This document shows, one piece after another, positions 1-5,533 of a DNA stretch of 41,902 nucleotides. The stretch's first letter is position 1. The number at the start of each line of letters is the position of its first letter. Made by a program: the position numbers and the translations under genes. Under the pieces are notes generated by a model. That model did no database searches. It was not told the DNA's origin and saw only the letters and a program-made list of their open reading frames with translations. Source of the DNA: CAZNKU01 sp045654805. GTDB lineage: Bacteria; Bacillota; Clostridia; Monoglobales; Firm-18. The stretch lies in assembly GCA_045654805.1 (NCBI GenBank), contig JAZOOD010000071.1, positions 1 through 41,902 of the forward strand, in the 5' to 3' direction.

Positions 1-324
1 ACCTTTGATTTTTAAATCAATGCTTATAAGATTACCAATGTATATTTGGTCTTTAACAATATGTAACCCAGCTATTTGATTTGTCTCATAATATTTCTTT
101 CTTAACCCTTTATAACACAGTTTATCATTTTCTATTAATAAACCTTCGTTTCTGCAAAGCAACCATAACACCGTAGCAAGAATTATAAGTCCACAGGCTA
201 TTGTAAAAGAAAATTTAAAAGTATCTTCTTGAATTCCGAATACTATAAGTGCAATATCTGCAACCGCAGTAATAACCCAAAAAAATTTAGCAGAATAATT
301 ATCTGATTTTATAAATAACTTCAT
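1..324 (-). CDS. Small membrane protein, 3' end outside window
   Basis: The N-terminal 108 codons of an unrecognised protein lie here; the C-terminus runs off the window start. The ATG at 324 follows an AAGGAG site at 331-336. Two hydrophobic stretches, about residues 11-31 and 40-60, look like a transmembrane hairpin. They are followed by a soluble, charged, strand-rich part (LLIENDKLCYKGLRKKYYE onward). A short membrane hairpin followed by a strand-rich domain recalls bacterial PH-like proteins, but this is only a shape argument. A TGTCGAA motif lies in its upstream region (346-352), and the DUF559 element begins about 70 bp upstream, so the element may have changed its promoter. The function is unknown. 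Confidence 0.6.
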   Translation of the reverse strand, partial: MKLFIKSDNYSAKFFWVITAVADIALIVFGIQEDTFKFSFTIACGLIILATVLWLLCRNEGLLIENDKLCYKGLRKKYYETNQIAGLHIVKDQIYIGNLISIDLKIKG

Positions 325-345
325 ATTCTACTCCTTTCTACAATA

Positions 346-352
346 TTCGACA
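346..352 (-). promoter_or_regulatory. Possible Spo0A box upstream of membrane protein gene
   Basis: The minus strand reads TGTCGAA, the core of the Spo0A box (TGNCGAA). It lies about 20 bp upstream of the start codon at 324. It sits within a 14-bp sequence (340-353) repeated exactly at 855-868 on the far side of the DUF559 element. Spo0A binding is inferred from the motif only. Confidence 0.35.
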
Positions 353-397
353 TTCTTTACTATAAAGACTGTATATTTTAGATGCCGTGCATCAAAG

Positions 398-442
398 CCT
401 CCCTTGCCTAAAGGGAGGTGTCAGCCGTAGGCTGACGGAGGG
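398..442 (+). repeat. Left REP-like double palindrome
   Basis: The hairpin at 398-418 (8-bp stem, loop GCCTA) is followed by a 6-bp-stem hairpin at 421-435 and then GGAGGGA. It is the inverted counterpart of 793-840; the outer hairpin is conserved exactly, while the inner stem differs but still pairs. Confidence 0.75.
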
Positions 443-791
443 ATTCTTTAACAGCATTATCTATATACTGACATACTCCCTCAAAGTTTCTGTTTACTTC
501 GTTGTTAGGTATTCTGATAACAACCAAGTTTCTTAGTTCGATTCTTTCTGTTCTGATTTTATCTTTCAATAAACCTTTTTCTTCATAATGTTGCGAGCCA
601 TCAAGTTCGATGATTAATCTTGCACTATGGCAATAAAAATCTACTATGTAATTATCAATTACCTTTTGCCTCAAAAATCTAACAGGATATGTTTTCAAGA
701 AATCATACCAAAGATGTCTTTCTTCTTTTGTCATATTCTTACGCAAAATTCTTGCATTTGTTGTTAATTCGGTATTGTGTTTTCTATCCAT
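408..791 (-). CDS. DUF559 (Vsr/PD-(D/E)XK-like) protein
   Basis: This is a 127-residue DUF559-family protein, related in fold to very-short-patch-repair and restriction endonucleases. The family signature is visible as NYIVDFYCHSARLIIELDGSQH (in two pieces: IVDFYC, then LIIELDGSQH), with the conserved acidic residues of a PD-(D/E)XK site, and N-terminal RKNMTKEERHLWYDFL. I start it at the ATG at 791, five codons inside the longest frame, because the GGAGGG before it is an ideal ribosome site; that site is part of the right-hand palindrome. The last codons (QPTADTSL) and the stop at 408-410 lie in the left palindrome. The nuclease function and any role in moving the flanking repeats are inferred; DUF559 proteins have little direct characterisation. 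Confidence 0.85.
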   Translation of the reverse strand: MDRKHNTELTTNARILRKNMTKEERHLWYDFLKTYPVRFLRQKVIDNYIVDFYCHSARLIIELDGSQHYEEKGLLKDKIRTERIELRNLVVIRIPNNEVNRNFEGVCQYIDNAVKESLRQPTADTSL

Positions 792-792
792 A

Positions 793-840
793 TATCCCTC
801 CACCACCTTCGGTGGTCCCCCTCCCTTTAGGCAAGGGAGG
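793..840 (-). repeat. Right REP-like double palindrome
   Basis: The inner hairpin at 802-816 (ACCACC-TTC-GGTGGT) is followed by the outer hairpin at 820-840, the exact reverse complement of 398-418. The TCCCTC at 795-800 supplies the GAGGGA ribosome site of the DUF559 gene. Confidence 0.75.
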
Positions 841-850
841 CTTTTTTGAT

Positions 851-867
851 TTCGACAATATTCGACA
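851..867 (-). promoter_or_regulatory. Tandem Spo0A-box-like motifs
   Basis: On the minus strand two TGTCGAA heptamers lie exactly 10 bp apart (861-867 and 851-857), one helical turn, just outside the right end of the DUF559 element. The consensus Spo0A box is TGNCGAA. A TTGACA lies about 20 bp upstream, on the same strand, near 886-891. The motif is seen; binding is inferred. Confidence 0.4.
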
Positions 868-920
868 TCCCTTATAGACTTTTGTCAAGTCAGGACAAAA
901 AAATAAATTCCCTAACACAT

Positions 921-1382
921 TTAATTAACTTTTATTTTAACAACTATTTTTCTTACGGTTGTCCTTATATTATTATTTGCCATACCTGGCTTATGTACAT
1001 CCTGAGGAAAAAATACGGCATATTCTTCATCTGTAAATACACCAGCAGTTGCTATATCTGTATCCCCAAAAAAGATTACATCTTTTTCTGCATTATATTC
1101 TGTATTTGGTTTTGCCTTGGAAATATCAGTTATTTCCATTTTTTCCGTTCCCGAAATAATGTACTGAATGTCTATGTAATTTTTATGTGCTTCAAACTTT
1201 GCTTCGTCAGGCAATTTTGTATCATATTCCTGAACCATAGCATAAACATCTGTTCCGTCAATTTCATATTTACCCACAGGCAAATTTTCTTTAACTGCAT
1301 TTTTTATAAAACCAAATGCCTTTTCAAACTTTGCATTTACTCCGTAATAACACTCACAATTTTTTAATGTATCAATAATCAT
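921..1382 (-). CDS. YhcH/YjgK/YiaL family cupin-type protein
   Basis: A 153-residue member of the YhcH/YjgK/YiaL (DUF386) family of small beta-barrel, cupin-like proteins, often found with sialic acid, 2,3-diketogulonate or beta-galactoside genes and proposed to bind or epimerise sugars. Family features include the YMVQEY-like segment (VYAMVQEYDTK), EAHKNYIDIQYIISG, and DVHKPGMA near the C-terminus with the conserved His pair. Two in-frame ATGs stand six bases apart; I choose the inner one (1382) because AGGAG lies 8 nt before it but only 2 nt before the outer one (1388). It has no sugar-gene neighbours here and appears monocistronic, so its substrate cannot be read from context. Confidence 0.85.
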   Translation of the reverse strand: MIIDTLKNCECYYGVNAKFEKAFGFIKNAVKENLPVGKYEIDGTDVYAMVQEYDTKLPDEAKFEAHKNYIDIQYIISGTEKMEITDISKAKPNTEYNAEKDVIFFGDTDIATAGVFTDEEYAVFFPQDVHKPGMANNNIRTTVRKIVVKIKVN

Positions 1383-1444
1383 TTTCATTACTCCTTTTTA
1401 GACAATATATACTTTAATTATACATCTGTCTGTTAAAAAAATCA

Positions 1445-1472
1445 ATAAAAAAGGAGTTGCATAAGCAACTCC
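1445..1472 (-). terminator. Rho-independent terminator of asnS
   Basis: On the minus strand, GGAGTTGC pairs with GCAACTCC around a 4-nt loop, followed by a run of Ts. It lies 10 bp beyond the asnS stop codon. Confidence 0.9.
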
Positions 1473-1481
1473 AATTAAAAA

Positions 1482-2864
1482 TCAACCCAAATTATTAACT
1501 GTTCTTGGATATGGTAGTACATCTCGAATATTACCCATACCTGTTAGATACATAACCGCCCTTTCAAAGCCAAGGCCAAAGCCTGCGTGCTTTGTACCAC
1601 CATATCTTCTAAGGTCAAGGTAATGGCCGTAATCTTCCTCACCAAGTCCAAGTTCTGCCATTCTTGCAGTCAGGACGTCAAGTCTTTCTTCTCTCTGGCT
1701 ACCGCCGATAATTTCACCGATACCGGGAACAAGGCAATCCATAGCAGCAACAGTCTTGCCATCATCATTAAGACGCATATAAAAAGCCTTAATTTCCTTT
1801 GGATAATCAGTTACAAAAACAGGACGTTTAAAGATTTCTTCAGTAAGGTATCTTTCGTGTTCTGTCTGCAAATCAATACCCCATTTAACAGGATATTCAA
1901 ACTTCTTACCGCTCTTTTCAAGCAATTCGATAGCTTCTGTATATGTTACGTGACCAAATTCACTATTTAGGATGCCTGTTAATCTGTCAAGCAAGCCCTT
2001 GTCAATGAACTTATTGAAAAATTCCATTTCAGCAGGTGCATTGTCAAGAACATATTTAATTACAAACTTAAGCATATCCTCTGCGAGCTGCATATTGTCA
2101 TTAAGGTCTGCAAAAGCAATTTCAGGCTCTATCATCCAGAATTCCGCAGCATGTCTTGTAGTATTTGAATTTTCAGCACGGAAAGTTGGTCCAAAAGTAT
2201 AGATATCACCAAACGACATAGCGAAAGTTTCGCCCTCAAGCTGACCTGATACCGTAAGGGAAGTTTCTCTTTTAAAGAAATCCTCCGCATAGTCAACCTT
2301 GCCGTCTTCTGTCTTTGGAATATCATTAAGGTCCATTGTAGTTACCCTAAACATTTCCCCTGCCCCCTCACAGTCAGAGCCTGTGATAATTGGTGTATGA
2401 ACATAGACAAATCCTCTGTCATTAAAAAATTTATGGATGGCATAAGCAATCAAAGAACGTACTCTGAACACTGCTGAAAAAGTATTTGTTCTAGCCCTTA
2501 AGTGTGGTATAGTTCTTAAAAACTCATAAGAATGTCTTTTTGGCTGTAATGGATAATCAGGTGTACTTTGACCTTCCACACAAATTTCAGTAGCCTTAAT
2601 TTCAAAAGGCTGTTTAGCATCAGGAGTATCCACAAGAATACCCTTTACTCTAAGTGATGAACCGATATTCAGCTTACAAACCTCTGCAAAGTTTGAAATT
2701 TTATCCTGTTCAAAAACCACCTGAATATTCTTAAAATATGATCCGTCGTTTAGCTCAATAAAGCCAAAAACCTTGGAATCACGCATATTTCTAACCCATC
2801 CGTTTACGGCAATCTCCTTACCGTCAAGGGATTTGTGATCTGCAAATAAATCTCTAATTTTCAC
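1482..2864 (-). CDS. asnS: Asparaginyl-tRNA synthetase
   Basis: A class IIb aminoacyl-tRNA synthetase of 460 residues that charges tRNA-Asn. The N-terminal OB-fold anticodon-binding domain (about 1-110) contains VNGWVRNMRDSKVFGFIELNDG. The catalytic core shows motif 2 (FRAENSNTTRHAAEFWMIEPE) and motif 3 (GFGLGFERAVMYLTG, ending in DVLPYPR). The ending HAGFGLGFER and the absence of a GAD insert favour AsnRS over AspRS. I start at the GTG at 2864, because the AGAGG is 8 nt upstream of it; the GTG three codons earlier lies within the ribosome site itself. It lies downstream of asnA on the same strand but behind asnA's own terminator, so it probably has its own promoter in the 108-bp gap. Confidence 0.95.
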   Translation of the reverse strand: MKIRDLFADHKSLDGKEIAVNGWVRNMRDSKVFGFIELNDGSYFKNIQVVFEQDKISNFAEVCKLNIGSSLRVKGILVDTPDAKQPFEIKATEICVEGQSTPDYPLQPKRHSYEFLRTIPHLRARTNTFSAVFRVRSLIAYAIHKFFNDRGFVYVHTPIITGSDCEGAGEMFRVTTMDLNDIPKTEDGKVDYAEDFFKRETSLTVSGQLEGETFAMSFGDIYTFGPTFRAENSNTTRHAAEFWMIEPEIAFADLNDNMQLAEDMLKFVIKYVLDNAPAEMEFFNKFIDKGLLDRLTGILNSEFGHVTYTEAIELLEKSGKKFEYPVKWGIDLQTEHERYLTEEIFKRPVFVTDYPKEIKAFYMRLNDDGKTVAAMDCLVPGIGEIIGGSQREERLDVLTARMAELGLGEEDYGHYLDLRRYGGTKHAGFGLGFERAVMYLTGMGNIRDVLPYPRTVNNLG

Positions 2865-2933
2865 TAATAACACCTCTAAAAATCAATATCATTACTATTA
2901 TACATATTTTTGCCAACAAAATCAAGTATTAAT

Positions 2934-2964
2934 AAAAAAATAGGGAATAAAAATTATTCCCTAT
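2934..2964 (-). terminator. Rho-independent terminator of asnA
   Basis: An 11-bp stem (2940-2950 with 2954-2964, core AGGGAAT/ATTCCCT) with a 3-nt loop is followed by seven Ts on the minus strand, just past the asnA stop. Confidence 0.88.
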
Positions 2965-2971
2965 CAAATAT

Positions 2972-3979
2972 TTATAAAATCATTATGCCTGCTTTTTCAC
3001 ACACTTCAAGAGTTTCAGCATCCCATATACTTGACTGTACCTCACCAATATGAGCATTACCAATCATAAGCATACAAAGTCTTGACTGACCTATTCCTCC
3101 GCCTATTGTAAGGGGTAATTCACCGTTTAAAAGCATTTTATGAAATGTCAAATTACGGCGGTCATTACAACCGGCAATAGAAAGCTGTCTGTCCAATGAT
3201 TCTTCATCAACTCTGATGCCCATTGATGAAATCTCAATAGCACGGTCCAAAGTATCGTTCCAAAAGAATATGTCACCGTTAAGCTGCCAGTCATCATAAT
3301 CTGGTGCACGTCCGTCATGAGGTTTGCCAGAACGCAATTTACCACCTATCTGCATAATAAATGCTGTCTTATGTTCTTTGACATAAGCGTTTTCACGTTC
3401 TGATGCAGTCATATCCGGATACATATCCTCAAGCTCCTGAGTTGTCACAAAGGCTACATCTCTACAAAGCTTGCTTTTAAGCTGAGGATAACGTACATGA
3501 AGTTGTTCATTGGTATTACATATTGCGTTAACAATAGCCTTGACAGTTCTCTTTAAATAATCAATATTTCTATTTTCACGAGTAATTATCTTTTCCCAAT
3601 CCCATTGGTCAACATAAATAGAATGTAAGTTATCCAAAGACTCATCACGTCTTATTGCATTCATATCAGTATATAAGCCCTTGCCTACCTCAAAATTGTA
3701 TCTTTTAAGGGCAAGACGCTTCCACTTGGCAAGAGAATGTACAATCTGTGCCTCAGTACCTATAGCAGGAACATCAAAGGAAACAGGACGTTCGTAGCCA
3801 TTAAGATTATCATTAAGTCCGGAATCCTCCGTAACAAAAAGGGGGGCAGAAACACGCTTAAGATTAAGTGCATCTGCAAATTCAGCCTGAAAATTTTGTT
3901 TAATATAAGCTATGGCTCTTTGTGTATCATATCTGTCTAATGGTGGCTGATAGCCCTCTGGAATATAAACCTTATTCAT
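2972..3979 (-). CDS. asnA: Aspartate-ammonia ligase AsnA
   Basis: The ammonia-dependent asparagine synthetase (AsnA), 335 residues, makes asparagine from aspartate, ATP and ammonia. It is homologous to class II tRNA synthetases. It begins MNKVYIPEGYQPPLD and carries the family hallmarks VSAPLFV, RDESLDNLHSIYVDQWDWEK and the C-terminal GGGIGQSRLCMLMI. The usual length is about 330. I start at the ATG at 3979, where a GAGGAAG site is well placed; the longer frame to 4024 adds 15 residues with no match to the family. The partnership with asnS immediately downstream places asparagine supply and tRNA-Asn charging side by side. No T-box leader precedes it; only 56 bp separate it from the sdpI-like gene. 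Confidence 0.95.
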   Translation of the reverse strand: MNKVYIPEGYQPPLDRYDTQRAIAYIKQNFQAEFADALNLKRVSAPLFVTEDSGLNDNLNGYERPVSFDVPAIGTEAQIVHSLAKWKRLALKRYNFEVGKGLYTDMNAIRRDESLDNLHSIYVDQWDWEKIITRENRNIDYLKRTVKAIVNAICNTNEQLHVRYPQLKSKLCRDVAFVTTQELEDMYPDMTASERENAYVKEHKTAFIMQIGGKLRSGKPHDGRAPDYDDWQLNGDIFFWNDTLDRAIEISSMGIRVDEESLDRQLSIAGCNDRRNLTFHKMLLNGELPLTIGGGIGQSRLCMLMIGNAHIGEVQSSIWDAETLEVCEKAGIMIL

Positions 3980-4035
3980 TTTCTTCCTCTTTTCTATAAA
4001 AACAACATATGGTAATTTTAACATAAAACTATTGT

Positions 4036-4656
4036 CTAGTCAACATTTCGACCCACTTTAATTCCATACAAAATACCAACGACAGTATAAGGTATTAATA
4101 AAATTAACCATACAAATGTTGTAAAGGGTGGCAAAAATATTGTTACAAGTGCCAAAACACCCATAATTACCATTTCAAAACCTAGAAATCTGTTTATCTT
4201 TCTTGCTTTTTCAGTATCAATGTTATAATTTTTAACATAGTCCAATTTAGGTAAATAATTTCCTATTACAAAAAATATCCCGCTTACAAGCAATATTACA
4301 ATTTTTCTTATATCTATATTCCATCCAAGTCCGTAACCTAACGTTATTATTTGAAGAATAAATGTCAAAACAGGAATTATCCATTTTGTTGCTATTTCCA
4401 ACTTTTTACGTTCACCGTGTTTATATGAATTTATATCATTAACAAAACAGCAAAAAATCTGTAATAACACCATAAAAAATGGCATTCCATATACTACAAA
4501 CTCCTTTGATGCAAAGTTGTCAGGATTATTGTATAAATCAAAGTGAATAGCCATAGTATCAGGTAAATCATTCCATAAAGCTAATCCTAAAAGAATAGGC
4601 AAAAGACACACAAAACAAGTTATAAATAAGCTTTTCAACTTTATAAATTTCATCAT
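4036..4656 (-). CDS. SdpI-family membrane protein
   Basis: A 206-residue integral membrane protein of the SdpI/YfhL family, whose founding member confers immunity to the Bacillus cannibalism toxin SdpC. The DUF1648 motif is at the N-terminus (LALWNDLPDTMAIHFDLYNNPDNF), followed by hydrophobic helices around residues 55-72, 92-112, 118-134 and a C-terminal pair (158-176, 178-195); the N-terminal segment (10-27) makes six. The conserved GNYLPK motif is present in the third quarter. Its ATG overlaps the TGA of the upstream ArsR-type gene by 4 bp, and an AGGAGG lies inside that gene, so the two are translationally coupled. No sdpC-like toxin gene is in the window, so a general stress or orphan-immunity role is as likely as self-immunity. 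Confidence 0.88.
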   Translation of the reverse strand: MMKFIKLKSLFITCFVCLLPILLGLALWNDLPDTMAIHFDLYNNPDNFASKEFVVYGMPFFMVLLQIFCCFVNDINSYKHGERKKLEIATKWIIPVLTFILQIITLGYGLGWNIDIRKIVILLVSGIFFVIGNYLPKLDYVKNYNIDTEKARKINRFLGFEMVIMGVLALVTIFLPPFTTFVWLILLIPYTVVGILYGIKVGRNVD

Positions 4657-4919
4657 TTATTACCTCCTAAACCATAAATCCATGTTAATACTTCCTCAAA
4701 TACAGAAGTATTTAATTCATAATAAATAAAATTTTTGTATTTACGTTCTGTAATAAGGTCCGCTTTTTTCAATTTAGCTAAGTGATATGAAACAGTAGCT
4801 CCTGTCAAATCAAAATGTTCCGCAATTTCCCCTGCAGACTTTCTTCCGCTTTTTAACATTTGCAATATATCCCGTCTGACAGAATCAGATATGGCCTTTA
4901 ATACTTCATTCATTCCCAT
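4653..4919 (-). CDS. ArsR/SdpR-family autorepressor
   Basis: An 88-residue winged-helix regulator of the ArsR family, SdpR-like subgroup. The helix-turn-helix is visible as KSAGEIAEHFDLTGATVSYHLAKLKKADLI (residues about 27-56), with the typical wing following (TERKYKNFIYYEL). No metal-binding cysteines are present, as expected for SdpR rather than for metal sensors. The start at 4919 is supported by GGAG ten bases upstream. The gene is first in a two-gene operon with the SdpI-like membrane protein. In Bacillus, SdpR represses its own operon and is sequestered by SdpI bound to toxin; the palindromic sites around this promoter fit autoregulation. Confidence 0.9.
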   Translation of the reverse strand: MGMNEVLKAISDSVRRDILQMLKSGRKSAGEIAEHFDLTGATVSYHLAKLKKADLITERKYKNFIYYELNTSVFEEVLTWIYGLGGNK

Positions 4920-4942
4920 TTACATCATACTCCACACACTCT

Positions 4943-5017
4943 ATTTAGAAATATTTCTAAATATATTATAATATACAGAAAAAGAAAAGTCAACAACTAT
5001 TTAGATGTTTTTCTAAA
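4943..5017 (-). promoter_or_regulatory. sdpRI promoter with two TTTAGA-N6-TCTAAA operators
   Basis: A sigma-A promoter on the minus strand has TTGACT (4988-4993), a 17-bp spacer and TATAAT (4965-4970). A perfect 20-bp palindrome (4943-4962), built as TTTAGA-N6-TCTAAA, covers the start-site region. A second copy of the same half-sites with the same 6-bp gap lies upstream of the -35 at 5000-5017. Binding by the ArsR-type regulator is inferred. The upstream copy also sits inside a larger hairpin that may terminate the acetyltransferase gene. Confidence 0.7.
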
Positions 5018-5029
5018 CAGATGTTGACT
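4988..5029 (-). terminator. Possible terminator of the acetyltransferase gene
   Basis: AGTCAACA (4988-4995) pairs with TGTTGACT (5022-5029), and the TTTAGA/TCTAAA arms pair inside it. On the minus strand the hairpin is followed by TTTCTTTTT and begins 8 bp past the stop at 5037. Its 3' arm contains the -35 of the sdpRI promoter, so termination and initiation signals overlap. Confidence 0.5.
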
Positions 5030-5036
5030 GTATAAA

Positions 5037-5468
5037 TTAAAAATTTAATTCCATTGAAATATGAACAATACCTTCTTCCAGAAATTCATCAGAAACTGCA
5101 TTAAATCCAAACCTTCTATAATAACCAACTGCATGTTTTTGGGCATCTACACATATTTTTCTACAATTTAATTTATTCTTTATTTCAACAATACTATCTT
5201 CCATAAGCTTGCGTCCCAAGCCATTTCCGTGATTTATTGTCAATACTCTACCTATTTTTACTGTATAATCATCTTTACAGAATGCTCTCAAATACGCAAC
5301 AATCTTATTATTATCTTTTATAAAGCAGTGCATACTGTTATAATCAACATCATCCATATCATTATAATTTATATTCTGTTCCACAATAAAAATCTGTGAT
5401 CTTGCCTTTAAAATTTCATACAACTCACTTGCTGATAATTCATTAAATTTTTTTGCAACAAAATCCAT
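5037..5468 (-). CDS. ElaA-type GNAT acetyltransferase
   Basis: A 143-residue GNAT-fold N-acetyltransferase of the ElaA type. Family marks are the N-terminal LYEILKARSQIFIVEQNINYNDMDDVD, the acetyl-CoA binding stretch around GRVLTINHGNGLGRKLMED (the Q/RxxGxG/A loop), and the C-terminal AQKHAVGYYRRFGFNAVSDEFLEEGIVHISME. The acceptor substrate of ElaA proteins is not established. I start at the ATG at 5468, with a GGGG-rich ribosome site, rather than the upstream ATG at 5507, which would place 13 residues inside the preceding terminator hairpin. It lies 65 bp downstream of the acyl-CoA ligase but is separated from it by that terminator. Confidence 0.9.
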   Translation of the reverse strand: MDFVAKKFNELSASELYEILKARSQIFIVEQNINYNDMDDVDYNSMHCFIKDNNKIVAYLRAFCKDDYTVKIGRVLTINHGNGLGRKLMEDSIVEIKNKLNCRKICVDAQKHAVGYYRRFGFNAVSDEFLEEGIVHISMELNF

Positions 5469-5494
5469 ATCATTTCCCCTAAGCTTTATTTTTG

Positions 5495-5528
5495 AAAAAG
5501 GCAACATTCCTGACGGAATATTGCCTTT
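5495..5528 (-). terminator. Terminator after the XRE-cupin-ligase gene
   Basis: A 14-bp stem with one mismatch (5497-5510 with 5515-5528, core AAAGGCAA/TTGCCTTT), a 4-nt loop and a short T run, starting 6 bp after the ligase stop codon on the minus strand. Confidence 0.75.
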
Positions 5529-5533
5529 GATAA

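Larger units (their letters stand above)
395..843. mobile_element. Palindrome-bounded element carrying a DUF559 gene
   Basis: The left end (398-418) and right end (820-840) are exact 21-bp reverse complements. Each is itself a hairpin: an 8-bp stem CCTCCCTT/AAGGGAGG with a 5-nt loop, GCCTA on the left and TAGGC on the right. Inside each terminal hairpin lies a second palindrome of different sequence (left 421-435, TCAGCC/GGCTGA; right 802-816, ACCACC/GGTGGT), followed on both sides by GGAGGGA. Homology extends outward a few bases (AAAGCC). The only cargo is the DUF559 gene, which takes its ribosome site and its last codons from the palindromes. This is typical of REP-like units moved as a pair around a small nuclease gene. 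There is no transposase, and mobility is inferred. Confidence 0.65.

Noticed and set aside
846..1367. Plus-strand 173-codon frame opposite the YhcH/YiaL gene
   Set aside because: It is an antisense shadow: low-complexity, Phe/Cys/Ile-rich, no ribosome site, while the minus strand encodes a clear family member.
2865..5036. Search for a T-box leader before asnS or asnA
   Set aside because: The gaps are too short (108 and 56 bp) and contain no GGTACCGCG core.
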